In this document: positions 8,645-23,417 of the stretch, piece by piece
Numbering within the stretch: the first letter of the stretch is position 1
Layout of the letters: every line of letters begins with the position of its first letter
NCBI GenBank assembly: GCA_018262195.1
Contig: JAGTRS010000002.1
Span: 106,075 to 170,074 of the forward strand
From: Pseudomonadota bacterium
GTDB taxonomy: Bacteria > Pseudomonadota > Gammaproteobacteria > Burkholderiales > Rhodocyclaceae
Length of the DNA stretch: 64,000 nt
Direction of reading: 5' to 3'
The notes under the pieces: generated by a model
The model's input: the letters and a program-made list of their open reading frames with translations, nothing else
Database searches by the model: none
Told to the model about the DNA's origin: nothing
Made by a program: the position numbers and the translations under genes

Positions 8645-11600
8645 ATGCGCAATAACGGTGCGATAAGCGGCAAGGAGATTGAAATCCGGGATGATCAACT
8701 GATCATTTCCCGGACGGACAATCAAGGCCATATCGTTTACGTCAACGCGGATTTCGTCGAGATCAGCGGCTTCTCCGAAGAAGAACTGATCGGCCAACCA
8801 CACAATATGGTTCGGCACCCGGATATGCCATCGGAAGTTTTCGCCGACCTGTGGCGAGACCTCAAGGCGGGACGTCCCTGGATTGGCCTGATCAAGAATC
8901 GCAACAAGAATGGCGACGCCTACTGGGTCGAAGCCCATGTCTCACCGATCTGGGACAAGGACAAGATCTCAGGCTACATGTCCATGCGCCGGAAGGCCTC
9001 CAGAACCGACATTCTGTTGGCCGAACAGAACTATGCGGCAATGCAGAAGCGTACTGACAGCTCACTCGTTTTTGAGCACGGCAGCGCAAGTCAGCACAAG
9101 CGTTGGGGATCATTGCGCAATGCCTTCAGCAACGCCCCGCTGGCGATCAAATTCATCGTGGCGTCGCTGGCTGCGGCGGCACTGGTTCTTGGCCTGACTG
9201 CTTATTTCCTCGCCAGCCATGTTTCCCGCACCCTGGACGAAAATGCCCGCCATCAATTGACGCACGATGTGAGCCTGCTCCGCGCTGCAGTTTCGGCACG
9301 TGTCGAGGGTGCCAATATCGAAGCCGTTGAATACTCGAAAGTACTCTCCAAGCGTGTCTACGACGCCATCGGGGGGCAGAGGAAAGCCAGCCGCGAAGCT
9401 CTCGAAGCGATGATCGTGAAAATGAGTGATTCGCCCGGCAATCCGATTGATGTTTTCCTGCACGACTTGCGCGGCGTCGGCACCATCTTCATCCTGACCC
9501 CCGAAGGTTTCCAGCGCCGGATGACAACGGCGGTTGACGATAATGGCGCCTCTCCCGTCGGCTCCTATCTCGCCACCGACCACCCCGCCTTCCTGCTGCT
9601 GACTGCCGGCCAGACTTTTGTCGGCCCGGCCCGGGTATTTGGTCGCCAGTATGTCACCCGCTACACCCCGATACTCGATGCGCAAGGAGGCGTGGTTGGC
9701 GCTACTGTGATCGGCATCGACGTTGGTGAACAACTGGATACCCTGAAACGGCAAATGCGTTCCATGCAGGTTGGCGAAACCGGCTACTACTACATCGTTG
9801 ATAGCACGCCAGGCCCAAATTTCGGTTCGCTGATTCTCCACCCGTACAAGGAAGGACAAAACCTTGCCAATTTCCGGATGGAGAACGGCCAGGGCCTGAT
9901 CGACGAAATGGCCAAAATCGGCACTGGCGCAATTTCCTACAGCTGGAAGAATGAAGAAGCAGGCGAAACCGCTGCCCGCAAGAAACTGGTCATTTTCGAA
10001 ACGCTGGATGACCCCAAATGGATAGTCGCCGGCGGAACTTCTGTGGACGAGTTCACCGCCTTGTCCGACCGCATCGTCTGGCTGGTCATTGCCGGTGGAC
10101 TGGCAATGGCGACTGCCATTTTCGTCATCATCCAGATCCTGGTCCGCAAGTTGATTCTCAACCCGCTCAACAGCCAGGTACTGCCGACATTTCATGCCAT
10201 TTCGGCCGGCAAGTTCGATACCCAGCTAGATGTCCGTGGCAATGATGAGATGGCACAGGTCATCCAGGGGCTGGAATCCCTGCGCAACCGCCTCGCCTTC
10301 AATAACGAACGTGAGCGCACACTCTCAGCCATGCGCGAGCTTGCCCGTCAGGAAGCAGAAGCCCTTGCCCGGGCCCGCGCCGAATTCCTGGCCAACATGA
10401 GCCACGAGATTCGCACGCCGCTGAATGCTGTGATCGGGCTGGCCTATCTGCTACTGCAGAACAAACTGGGCGAACGCGAGATGGAGTACGCGAAACGGAT
10501 CGAAGGCGCCGGAAAACTGCTCCTCGCCATCGTCAATGACGTGCTCGATTTTTCGAAAATAGATGCCGGGCGCATGCAGCTCGAAGAAGCCTCCTTCCGC
10601 CTTGACGACCTGCTCGACAATCTGTCGAGCCTGGTTCGCAACCGGGTTCATGAGAAGAATCTGGTCCTCGAATACGTCGTTGCCCCCGACACACCGCAGA
10701 ACCTGCGGGGCGATGCCTTGCGTCTGTCGCAAATCCTGATCAACCTGGTCAGCAATGCGATCAAGTTCACCGCCGAGGGATCGATCACGGTATTCGTCAA
10801 TGCCGCCCCCCCGGAGGATGGCCGCGCCGAACTTGAGTTTCGCATCAGTGATACCGGGATCGGCATGTCGGCTGAACAACTGGAAAACCTGTTCCGCGCT
10901 TTTTCCCAGGCGGACAGTTCAGTTACCCGGAAATTTGGTGGCACCGGGCTCGGCCTGGTCATCAGCAAACGTCTGATCGAGATGATGGGTGGCTCCATTC
11001 AGGTCGAGAGCACCCCCAAAGCCGGCTCCACCTTCTCCTTCCGGGTTTGCCTGGGCATCGACGATGCGCCTGCCGAAACAGTCAGAAAAACAAGCCCCCA
11101 CGTACTGGTTGTTGACGACAACGACCTGGCAAGAGCCGTTCTCGGCAGCCTCCTGAAAAAACATGGCTGTACCGTCGTCACCGCCGACTCGGGCGAGGCC
11201 GCCCTGGCTGCGCTCCATGACCCGAGAGCACTCCCGTTCGAATACATCATGGTCGATCTGAACATGCCGGACATGGACGGTCTGGCCTTGGCGCACCACA
11301 TTCGCTCGGAAAGAGGGCAATCCACCAAACTGGTCATGGTTACCGGTGAGAATGTGCATGCCTCGCGCTATCGCCATGCGCTGGGCGACTTTGACGCCAT
11401 TGTCGAAAAACCGGTGACTGCCGCCCGAATCGGCGAAGTGCTGACCCAGCTTGAGGGCAATTCGCTGCCCCGCCCACCGGCCGCTCCAACCCAGGCACCG
11501 GCAGCACCGCTCTCCGGCTTACGCATCCTGGTGGCAGAAGATGTACCGACCAATCAGTTGATCATGCGCGACCTGCTCGAGTCACTGGGCGCCACTGTCG

Positions 11601-12289
11601 AGATGGCCGACAATGGCGAACTGGCCATCCAGCAGCTTGCCGCAGCAGGCGATAACGTCGACCTGATCCTGATGGATATCCAGATGCCGGAAATGGACGG
11701 CCTCGAAGCAACGCGCCGCATCCGGGCCGGACAGCAACGGGCCGATATTCCGATTATTGCGCTGACCGCCCATGCCCTAGAAGAAGAACGGCAACGTGCC
11801 ACCGCCTCGGGAATGAATGATTTCCTGACCAAACCGATCGAACCAGCCAACCTGATCGCCGTGATCCAGCGCTGGCGGCCGGCACCGCCGAGCATCGAGG
11901 TGCCTGCTCCCACAGCGCCCCAGGCGACGATTCGCACCAGTATCCCGGAGATTCCGGGCATAGACACTGAACGCGGTCTGCAGCGCATGCTCAACAAGGC
12001 CGCGCTGTATGAGAAAGTCTTGCGCGACTTTCACTCCCGCTTTACCGGTGAGAGTGATCGCATTCGCGCCGCCCTGACCGCTGCAGACACCAATACGGCA
12101 GCCCGGAGCGCGCACAGCCTGAAGGGTACCGGCGGCATGATAGGCGCCAACACGCTGGCCGCCATTGCAGCGGATCTGGAACAGGCCATCATCGCCACCA
12201 GCCCGGAAACGCCCGCGCATCTGGAGCGCTTCGAGAAGGAACTGAACCAGGTGCTGGCCGGTATCAAATCGGCATTCGATATCGCCTGA
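8645..12289 (+). CDS. Large hybrid sensor kinase: PAS, Cache, HAMP-like, HisKA, HATPase, two receivers, HPt
   Basis: 1214 residues from ATG 8645. This start is preferred to a TTG at 8591 because MRNNGAIS...EIRDDQLIISRTD resembles the usual beginning of Aer-like PAS proteins. Order: PAS (about 15-115), membrane helix (about 166-190), a periplasmic Cache-type sensor (about 190-475, with GETGYYYIVD and AGGTSVDEF), a second helix (about 477-500), a HAMP-like linker, HisKA with His587 in MSHEIRTPLNAVIG, HATPase (about 690-805), receiver 1 with Asp871, receiver 2 with Asp1011, and HPt with His1157 in AHSLKGTGGMIG. It can run a whole phosphorelay within one chain. No response-regulator gene is adjacent, so the output partner is unknown. 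It may sense both an extracellular ligand and a cytosolic signal. Confidence 0.92.
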   Translation: MRNNGAISGKEIEIRDDQLIISRTDNQGHIVYVNADFVEISGFSEEELIGQPHNMVRHPDMPSEVFADLWRDLKAGRPWIGLIKNRNKNGDAYWVEAHVSPIWDKDKISGYMSMRRKASRTDILLAEQNYAAMQKRTDSSLVFEHGSASQHKRWGSLRNAFSNAPLAIKFIVASLAAAALVLGLTAYFLASHVSRTLDENARHQLTHDVSLLRAAVSARVEGANIEAVEYSKVLSKRVYDAIGGQRKASREALEAMIVKMSDSPGNPIDVFLHDLRGVGTIFILTPEGFQRRMTTAVDDNGASPVGSYLATDHPAFLLLTAGQTFVGPARVFGRQYVTRYTPILDAQGGVVGATVIGIDVGEQLDTLKRQMRSMQVGETGYYYIVDSTPGPNFGSLILHPYKEGQNLANFRMENGQGLIDEMAKIGTGAISYSWKNEEAGETAARKKLVIFETLDDPKWIVAGGTSVDEFTALSDRIVWLVIAGGLAMATAIFVIIQILVRKLILNPLNSQVLPTFHAISAGKFDTQLDVRGNDEMAQVIQGLESLRNRLAFNNERERTLSAMRELARQEAEALARARAEFLANMSHEIRTPLNAVIGLAYLLLQNKLGEREMEYAKRIEGAGKLLLAIVNDVLDFSKIDAGRMQLEEASFRLDDLLDNLSSLVRNRVHEKNLVLEYVVAPDTPQNLRGDALRLSQILINLVSNAIKFTAEGSITVFVNAAPPEDGRAELEFRISDTGIGMSAEQLENLFRAFSQADSSVTRKFGGTGLGLVISKRLIEMMGGSIQVESTPKAGSTFSFRVCLGIDDAPAETVRKTSPHVLVVDDNDLARAVLGSLLKKHGCTVVTADSGEAALAALHDPRALPFEYIMVDLNMPDMDGLALAHHIRSERGQSTKLVMVTGENVHASRYRHALGDFDAIVEKPVTAARIGEVLTQLEGNSLPRPPAAPTQAPAAPLSGLRILVAEDVPTNQLIMRDLLESLGATVEMADNGELAIQQLAAAGDNVDLILMDIQMPEMDGLEATRRIRAGQQRADIPIIALTAHALEEERQRATASGMNDFLTKPIEPANLIAVIQRWRPAPPSIEVPAPTAPQATIRTSIPEIPGIDTERGLQRMLNKAALYEKVLRDFHSRFTGESDRIRAALTAADTNTAARSAHSLKGTGGMIGANTLAAIAADLEQAIIATSPETPAHLERFEKELNQVLAGIKSAFDIA

Positions 12290-12324
12290 TTCGAGTCCCT
12301 CTCGCCAAGTCATTCACAGCAAAG

Positions 12325-12353
12325 AAAAAGGGGCTGATTTTCAGCCCCTTTTT
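12325..12353. terminator. Bidirectional intrinsic terminator
   Basis: A perfect 13-bp stem (12325-12337 with 12341-12353), a 3-nt loop, a GC core ggggctga and A/T runs on both sides. It lies between the convergent hybrid-kinase and EF-G-like genes and can serve both. Confidence 0.9.
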
Positions 12354-12397
12354 GCGCACCGCTGCCATCCCGAGGGGTATCCCCCGGAGCGACAGGA

Positions 12398-14449
12398 TTA
12401 CTCGTCTTCGTCTTGCAGCTGGAACTTGCTCGCCAATTGCTGCTGGATGTTCGGCGGGACGGCGGCGTAACGCGAAAACTCGATGGTGTAGCTGCCCTGG
12501 CCGCCGGTCAGCGACTTCAGGCGTGACTGGTAGTCGTTCAGTTCGGCCAGCGGCACTTCGCCACTGATCGCTGCCAAGCCGTGACCACGGCCATCGGTGC
12601 CGGTGATGTGGCCACGACGCCCCGAGAGGTCGCCGGTCAGATCGCCAATCGCGCTCTCCGGAACAAGTATCTCGATATTGACGATCGGCTCAAGCACGAT
12701 CGGCTTGGCTGAACGAATGGCTTCGATAACCGCCTTGCGTCCGGCCACCACGAAGGCGACTTCCTTGCCATCGACGGCATGGGTCTTGCCATCGAAAACC
12801 GTCACTTTCAGGTCATCGACAGCATAACCGGCGACCACACCGCCCTCGAGGCCCTGACGAACGCCCTTTTCGACAGCCGCCATGAACACACCGGGAATAA
12901 CGCCGCCCTTGACCGCATCGACGAATTCAAAGCCTTCGCCACGAGCTTTCGGCTCGATGCGCAGATGCACTTCGCCAAACTGCCCGGCACCACCCGACTG
13001 CTTCTTGTGACGGTACATCGCCTCGGCGGAACCGGTAATGGTCTCGCAGTAGGGAATGCGCGGCGGCTTGGTATCGACTTCCAGCTTGTACTGGCCAGAC
13101 ATGCGCGCCAGCTTGGCTTTCAGGTGGATTTCGCCCAGACCGCGGATGACTGTTTCGTTGCTGGTCGGATGACGCTCGACGACGAAGGTCGGATCTTCCA
13201 TGGCCAGTTTGCCCAGCGTTTCGAACAGACGCTGCTCGTCCCCCTTCTTCTTGGTCTCGACCGCCAGGCCAGCCATCGGTTTCGGGAATTCGAGCGGCAC
13301 CAGATGGATATGATCCTCATCGTGCGAGTCATGCAGCACACAGTCGAAATCGATTTCATCGACCTTGGCGATGGCACCGATGTCACCCGGCAGCAACTCG
13401 TCGACCTCGACGCTGTCCTTGCCCTGCAACTGGTAAAGATGCGCCACCTTGAACGGACGCTTGCTGTCGCCGACGAACAGTTGCATGTCCTTCTTCATCG
13501 TGCCCTGATGGACACGGAAGACGCCAATCTTGCCCATGTACGGGTCGGCCACGATCTTGAAGACGTGGGCCAGCACGTGCTTGCCGGCATCCGGTTCGGC
13601 GTGGAACGGCTCGGTCACATCGCCTGGCTCGCCCTTGTAGAACGGCGGCGGGTTGCCTTCAGCCGGGTTCGGCGCCAGCGAGGCCAGCACATGCAGCAGT
13701 TCCTTGATACCGGCGCCAGTCTTGGCCGATGTGAACAGGATGGGGATAAGGTGTCCTTCGCGCAATGCCTTCTCGAACGGTGCATGCAAGGCAGCCACGC
13801 TAGGATCGGCACCATCTTCGAGGTATTGGGCAAGGAGGTCCTCGTCTTCCTCGACGATCTGGTCGATCAGCGCGCGGTGAGCCGCAGCAACGGATTCGAA
13901 GTCGGCATCGCCAGCCTCATGCTCCAGCACTTCGACCACATCTGCCGCACCATGGGCCGGCAGATCGAGCAGCATGCACTGCTTGCCGAAACGCTCGCGG
14001 ATATCAGCAACCAGGCCGGGCAGATCGAGATTGTCGGCATCGATCTTGTTGATGACGATCATCCGACACAGCTTGCGGTCGGCGGCGTAACGCATCATGC
14101 GTTCGGTCATCAGCTCGATGCCGGTCTGGGCATTGATCACGACCAGGGCCGTATCGACACCGGCCAGGGCTGCGATGGCCTGACCGGAAAAATCCGGGTA
14201 GCCCGGAGTGTCGATCAGATGGACGTGCGTGTCTTCATAGCCAAAATTGACGACGGAAGAAGTCAGGGAATGGCCTGCTTCCTTTTCCTGTGCATCGAAG
14301 TCGGTGACGGTGCTGCCCTTGTCGACGCTGCCCTTGGCGGCAATCGCGCCGGTGGCAAAAAGCAAGGCCTCGGCCAGGCTGGTCTTGCCGACGGCACCAT
14401 GACCGACCAGCGCTACAGAACGAAGGGACTCGGTGTTGTACTTGGACAT
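12398..14449 (-). CDS. fusA: Elongation factor G-like translational GTPase
   Basis: 683 residues from ATG 14449, preceded by GGGAGAAGAAG. P-loop GHGAVGKT at residues 16-23, G3 region DTPGYPDF, G4 NKID. Domains II-V of EF-G follow, with the domain IV region PRIPYCETITG and the C-terminal domain V. It is slightly short and divergent from canonical EF-G and stands alone rather than in the rpsL-rpsG-fusA-tuf operon, so it is most likely the second, EF-G-like paralogue (often called fusA2 or EF-G2) and not the main translocase. Some such proteins act in ribosome recycling or under stress; the role here is not known. Confidence 0.88.
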   Translation of the reverse strand: MSKYNTESLRSVALVGHGAVGKTSLAEALLFATGAIAAKGSVDKGSTVTDFDAQEKEAGHSLTSSVVNFGYEDTHVHLIDTPGYPDFSGQAIAALAGVDTALVVINAQTGIELMTERMMRYAADRKLCRMIVINKIDADNLDLPGLVADIRERFGKQCMLLDLPAHGAADVVEVLEHEAGDADFESVAAAHRALIDQIVEEDEDLLAQYLEDGADPSVAALHAPFEKALREGHLIPILFTSAKTGAGIKELLHVLASLAPNPAEGNPPPFYKGEPGDVTEPFHAEPDAGKHVLAHVFKIVADPYMGKIGVFRVHQGTMKKDMQLFVGDSKRPFKVAHLYQLQGKDSVEVDELLPGDIGAIAKVDEIDFDCVLHDSHDEDHIHLVPLEFPKPMAGLAVETKKKGDEQRLFETLGKLAMEDPTFVVERHPTSNETVIRGLGEIHLKAKLARMSGQYKLEVDTKPPRIPYCETITGSAEAMYRHKKQSGGAGQFGEVHLRIEPKARGEGFEFVDAVKGGVIPGVFMAAVEKGVRQGLEGGVVAGYAVDDLKVTVFDGKTHAVDGKEVAFVVAGRKAVIEAIRSAKPIVLEPIVNIEILVPESAIGDLTGDLSGRRGHITGTDGRGHGLAAISGEVPLAELNDYQSRLKSLTGGQGSYTIEFSRYAAVPPNIQQQLASKFQLQDEDE

Positions 14450-14484
14450 CTTCTTCTCCCTGAACAAATAAAATCTGCGGTTAA

Positions 14485-14808
14485 TCAGCGGTTCTTGGCC
14501 GCTTCAACCATTTCGGCAACCATCTTGTCGGCAAAGTACGGCCCCAGCCCCATGATCAGGCCAGTTGCCAACGCCACCAGGGCGAGACCAACAATCAATT
14601 GAATCGCCGGGCGACGAAATTCGGGACCGCGGCTCAACGCAAACCAGACCGGCCCGATTACCGGCACCAGCAGGACAGGCAAGCCGGTCTTCAGGCCAAA
14701 GCTGAAGGCCGCCGGCACCGTACCGATGTAGCCAACCAGCAAGAGCAGGCCGCCACCCGCCAGCGACAAGGTCGATGCGATGGCAAAGGCGATAAATCCC
14801 CAATCCAT
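14485..14808 (-). CDS. Small membrane protein of unknown function
   Basis: 107 residues with three or four hydrophobic helices (about 4-28, 34-58 and 68-92) and a short charged tail. Not recognised. Its ATG overlaps the glmU stop codon by one base (TAATG), so it is translated by coupling to glmU and probably belongs to that transcript. A role at the envelope is inferred only from the membrane segments and from the link to cell-wall precursor synthesis. Confidence 0.75.
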   Translation of the reverse strand: MDWGFIAFAIASTLSLAGGGLLLLVGYIGTVPAAFSFGLKTGLPVLLVPVIGPVWFALSRGPEFRRPAIQLIVGLALVALATGLIMGLGPYFADKMVAEMVEAAKNR

Positions 14809-16166
14809 TATTTCTTCACTTTCTTCGGACGCTCCCAGCCCGGTAGCGTCATCTGCTTGGCACGCGATACCGTCAAGGCGTCAGGCGGCGCATCCTTGGT
14901 CAGCGTGGTCCCTGCCCCCAGCGTCGCACCGCGACCAACGGTGACCGGTGCGACCAGTTGAGTATCGGAACCGATGAATACATCGTCCTCGATGATGGTC
15001 TTGAATTTGTTGGCGCCATCGTAGTTGCAGGTGATGGTACCGGCCCCGACATTGACCCGCTGGCCGATCTCGGCATCGCCAATGTAGGCCAGATGATTGG
15101 CTTTGGACTGGGCGCCGATGGTGCTCTTCTTGACCTCGACGAAGTTGCCGATATGCACTTCCGGGCCAAGCTCGGTGCCCGGCCGCAGGCGAGCGTAGGG
15201 GCCGAGTACGCCATCGGGACCAATCACAGCGTCCTCGAAGTGGCAGAAAGCGGCGATGCGCGTACCAGCCCCCACCTTGACGTTCTTCAGCACACAGTAA
15301 GGGCCGACCTCGACTGCATCGTCCAGTTCGACCTTGCCTTCAAAAACGCAACCGACGTCGATCGCCACATCACGACCATGCATCAGCGTACCGCGGATAT
15401 CGATACGGGCCGGATCGGCAAGACGCACCCCCGCAACCAGCAGTTCCCCCGCCAGATTGAGCTGGTGCTGGCGCTCCAGTTCCGCCAACTGGACCTTGCT
15501 GTTTACGCCCAGCACTTCCCATTCGCCTTCCGGTTGCGCCGTCCGCACCGGCATGCCTTCGGCCACCGCCAGTGCGATGATATCGGTCAGGTAATACTCG
15601 CCTTGGGCATTGTCATTCTTCAGCTTGCCCAGCCAGTCGGCCAGACGCGCGGTGGGCACGGCCATGATGCCGGTATTGACCTCGCGGATCAGCTTTTCCT
15701 CAGCCGTCGCATCCTTTTCCTCGACGATGCGCACAACGTTGCCTGCCGCATCGCGGACGATACGGCCATACCCGGTCGGATTGCCCAGATCGACGGTCAG
15801 CACCGACAAGGCATCCTTGCCCGCCTGCAGCAGACGCTTCAATGTTGCTACGGTGGTCAGGGGCACATCACCGTAAAGCACCAGTGTCTGGGCAGCATTA
15901 CCGAGCTCCGACAGCGCTTGCGCCACTGCATGGCCGGTACCCAGTTGCTGCGCCTGCTCTGCCCAGGCGATATCCGCTGCAGCCAGCGTCGAGCGAACCA
16001 CTTCGCCCCCATGTCCGTAAACCACAATCAGCTTTTCCGGTGACAGGAGGCGCGCAGTATCGATCACATGTTGGGCCAGTGGCTTGCCGGCAATCGGGTG
16101 CAACACTTTGGGGAGGTTGGAATGCATGCGCTTGCCTTGGCCGGCAGCGAGAATGACGATGTTCAT
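14808..16166 (-). CDS. glmU: Bifunctional GlmU: N-acetylglucosamine-1-phosphate uridyltransferase / glucosamine-1-phosphate acetyltransferase
   Basis: 452 residues, the family length. The N-terminal pyrophosphorylase domain carries [19 protein letters not shown] (residues 6-24). The C-terminal left-handed beta-helix has hexapeptide repeats and the acetyltransferase region [19 protein letters not shown] with the catalytic His downstream. It makes UDP-GlcNAc from glucosamine-1-phosphate for peptidoglycan and lipid A. The start at 16166 gives the conserved [14 protein letters not shown]. glmS is not next to it here. Confidence 0.97.
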   Translation of the reverse strand: MNIVILAAGQGKRMHSNLPKVLHPIAGKPLAQHVIDTARLLSPEKLIVVYGHGGEVVRSTLAAADIAWAEQAQQLGTGHAVAQALSELGNAAQTLVLYGDVPLTTVATLKRLLQAGKDALSVLTVDLGNPTGYGRIVRDAAGNVVRIVEEKDATAEEKLIREVNTGIMAVPTARLADWLGKLKNDNAQGEYYLTDIIALAVAEGMPVRTAQPEGEWEVLGVNSKVQLAELERQHQLNLAGELLVAGVRLADPARIDIRGTLMHGRDVAIDVGCVFEGKVELDDAVEVGPYCVLKNVKVGAGTRIAAFCHFEDAVIGPDGVLGPYARLRPGTELGPEVHIGNFVEVKKSTIGAQSKANHLAYIGDAEIGQRVNVGAGTITCNYDGANKFKTIIEDDVFIGSDTQLVAPVTVGRGATLGAGTTLTKDAPPDALTVSRAKQMTLPGWERPKKVKK

Positions 16167-16206
16167 GTTTTTTCTTCGGGTAAAGGCCGGTTAAATCCGG
16201 CGAGTT

Positions 16207-16941
16207 TCATGCGATCTTCTTCTGTTCCTGTCCGCCGAGGATATCGCCCAGCACCGCCTTGCCGCGGGCCGAAACAAACCAGTGCAGAACGTTCTTGTCG
16301 TTGATCCGGGTTTCGATGACGCCCAACGCCTTCATGACTGTCAGTCGCTGACTGACAAAGTCCCTGGCCAGCCCGGTGCTGTCGCAGATGGCAGCGAGAT
16401 TGCCGTAAACGAAGCTCTCTTCGGACAAAGCCCGGAGAATTTCTACGTCATTGTAGGAAAGCACTTCCTTGGGATCAGGCTCCACTGCCTTGACTGGCTC
16501 CGCCTCAAGCTTGGGCTGAACCATGATCGGCTCGTCGCGCCGCTGTTGCTTGATCTGGCCAACATCGCGGCGAACCTGATCGATCTGCCCCATCAGCAGT
16601 TGCACCATGTTTTCAAACAGTCGGCGCGATGCCACCACGTAGATCAGGCAAAACCCTGCAAAAACGTAGAAATCGATCGGTTTGGTCCGCGCTCCCTCAA
16701 GCAGGGTGCTGGAAATCATGTTCAGAAAGAGCGGCACAGTCAGGGCGGCCACGACACCAAAAACGGGATACTTCAGCCAATCGCGGCGGGCCGATTCACC
16801 ATGGCGGTCAGCCAGAAAATAGTTGGCGGCACCACCCAGAATGCCAGCCACGACCATGATGGCCAGGATGAGCAGCATATGCCCGTCAAGCGCTCCGCTT
16901 GGTGTTGTCACCTGCAAGGCAGGTTGCAGCTCAGCCGACAT
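16207..16941 (-). CDS. Membrane protein with C-terminal winged-helix-like domain, function unknown
   Basis: 244 residues from ATG 16941, chosen for the GGGGGAAA ribosome site; the frame is open to 17007. Three hydrophobic helices (about 22-43, 58-77 and 88-107) are followed by a charged, probably coiled segment (about 108-155) and a C-terminal domain (about 165-235) with a winged-helix look: YNDVEILRALSEES, then a turn, VSQRLTVMKALGVIETR and a hairpin. The N-terminal part recalls membrane modules that some databases call YEATS-associated helix proteins, but I cannot confirm this. It stands alone between glmU and the gltBD terminator. A membrane-bound regulator or sensor is possible. Confidence 0.7.
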   Translation of the reverse strand: MSAELQPALQVTTPSGALDGHMLLILAIMVVAGILGGAANYFLADRHGESARRDWLKYPVFGVVAALTVPLFLNMISSTLLEGARTKPIDFYVFAGFCLIYVVASRRLFENMVQLLMGQIDQVRRDVGQIKQQRRDEPIMVQPKLEAEPVKAVEPDPKEVLSYNDVEILRALSEESFVYGNLAAICDSTGLARDFVSQRLTVMKALGVIETRINDKNVLHWFVSARGKAVLGDILGGQEQKKIA

Positions 16942-17078
16942 GTTTCCCCCTTGTGATCGTTCGTCATTTTCACACGATTGAGGCGGGCTGTCGAAGCCTG
17001 ACAGCACTGACGGAGGAAGTTTTCACCAGCCCCGCAACCTGAGCTGAGCACTTTTTCCGGATTGCCGACGCCAAAAGC

Positions 17079-17113
17079 AAAAACCCCGCAGTCTTTTCAG
17101 ATGCGGGGTTTTT
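17079..17113 (-). terminator. Intrinsic terminator of gltBD
   Basis: Arms aaaaaccccgca (17079-17090) and tgcggggttttt (17102-17113) flank an 11-nt loop, 16 nt past the gltD stop codon. On the minus strand the stem ends in a T-run. Confidence 0.9.
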
Positions 17114-17129
17114 CAGGACCAGTCTCGAT

Positions 17130-18595
17130 TTAACGCGGCAGCGTCGTCGAGCCCATCAGGAAGGCATCCACTTCACGAGCCGCCTGACGGCCCTCACGGA
17201 TCGCCCAGACCACCAGCGACTGGCCACGACGCACGTCACCGGCGGCGTAAACCTTGTCAACGTTGGTCTTGTAGCAGCCTTCGCCGTCGGTCGTTGCCTT
17301 GGCATTCTGGCGAGCATCCTTCTCGACACCAAATGCATCGAGCAGGCCGCCAACCGGATTGGTAAAGCCCATGGCCAGGAAGGCGTTGTCACACGGCAGT
17401 TCGAATTCCGAACCGGCGACTTCGCTCATCTTGCCATCCTTCCAGTCCAGACGAACAGCCTTCAGCGCCTTGACGTTACCCTTGCCATCATCGACAAAGC
17501 CCTTGGTCGCGACAGCGAAGTCGCGGCTGCAGCCTTCGTCGTGCGAAGAAGAGGTACGCAGCTTGTACGGCCAGTACGGCCAGGTCAGCGCCTTGTTTTC
17601 CTCTTCCGGCGGCATCGGCATCAGTTCGAACTGGGTCACCGAGGCAGCACCATGGCGGTTCGACGTACCGACACAGTCAGAGCCAGTGTCGCCGCCACCG
17701 ATAACGATGACGTGCTTGCCCTTGACGTTGATCGGGTTGGCCTTGCCCAGCTGGACTTCCTTGTTCTGCGGAATCAGGAATTCCAGCGCAGCGTAGATGC
17801 CCTTCAGCTCGCGCCCCGGCACTGGCAGATCGCGCGGTACTTCGGAGCCGGCAGCAAGGATCACTGCATCGAAATCCTTCTTCAGCTGGTCAGCCGAAAC
17901 GAACTCGGTCGCATCGTTGTTGATGCCGGCTGGGACAGCCTTGTCGCCAACCACAACCTTGGTCTTGAAGGTGACACCTTCAGCTTCCATCTGGGCAACA
18001 CGACGATCAATGACAGTCTTTTCCAGCTTGAAGTCAGGAATGCCGTAGCCGAGCAGGCCACCGATGCGGTCGCTCTTCTCGAATACCGTCACATCATGGC
18101 CAACACGCGCCAGTTGCTGGGCAGCAGCCATACCGGCGGGGCCGGAACCAACGACTGCAACCTTCTTGCCGGTCTTGGATTTCGGTGGCTGCGGCACAAC
18201 CCAACCCGACTCCCAGCCCTTGTCGATGATGAAATGCTCGATCGACTTGATACCGACCGGCGCAGCGTTGATGCCCAGCGTACAGGCAGCTTCGCAAGGC
18301 GCCGGACAGATGCGGCCGGTGAAATCCGGGAAGTTGTTGGTGGAGTGCAGCACATCCAGCGCCTGCTTCCAGTTGCCACGGTAAACCAGGTCATTCCAGT
18401 CCGGAATGATGTTGTTCACCGGGCAGCCGTTATTGCAGAACGGAATGCCACAGTCCATGCAGCGTGCGCCCTGAACCTTGGCATCGTCGTCGTTCAGCGT
18501 ATGCACGAACTCCTTGTAATGCTTCAGGCGTTGTTCAACCGGGTCGTAGCTCTCGTTGAGACGCTCGAACTCCATGAATCCAGTCGGCTTGCCCA

Positions 18596-18596
<1 letters not shown>
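17130..18596 (-). CDS. gltD: Glutamate synthase (NADPH) small subunit
   Basis: 488 residues. The N-terminal cysteine region with [17 protein letters not shown] and CPAPCEAAC binds Fe-S clusters. Next come an FAD-binding [10 protein letters not shown] motif (about residue 150) and an NADPH-binding [10 protein letters not shown] motif (about residue 300). It passes electrons from NADPH to GltB for the reductive amination of 2-oxoglutarate with glutamine nitrogen. Its ATG overlaps the gltB stop by one base (TAATG), which favours balanced synthesis of the two subunits. Confidence 0.97.
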
Positions 18597-23230
<4,634 letters not shown>

Positions 23231-23292
23231 CACACGCGTTCCTTCAAATGACTTGGCCGGTGAATAAAGGCCAATGATGAAAAAAGCCGAAC

Positions 23293-23306
23293 GTCATATT
23301 TGACGC
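23293..23306. promoter_or_regulatory. Small palindrome in the gltB leader
   Basis: cgtcatatttgacg has perfect 5-bp arms around a 4-nt centre and lies between the gltB promoter and start codon. It could be an operator or a small hairpin. Function not known. Confidence 0.35.
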
Positions 23307-23340
23307 TGCGGCCTGTACGAAAATTAGAGGCAACCATCAA

Positions 23341-23369
23341 ATATACTGGTAAACCCCTGTCAATTCAAG
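23341..23369 (-). promoter_or_regulatory. gltB promoter
   Basis: On the minus strand TTGAAT (23369-23364), a 17-nt spacer and TATATT (23346-23341). Initiation near 23334 gives a leader of about 104 nt before gltB. Confidence 0.7.
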
Positions 23370-23417
23370 ATGCTGCGACGCACCAATCCCGCACCTAAAG
23401 TGCAACAATTTCCCCAT

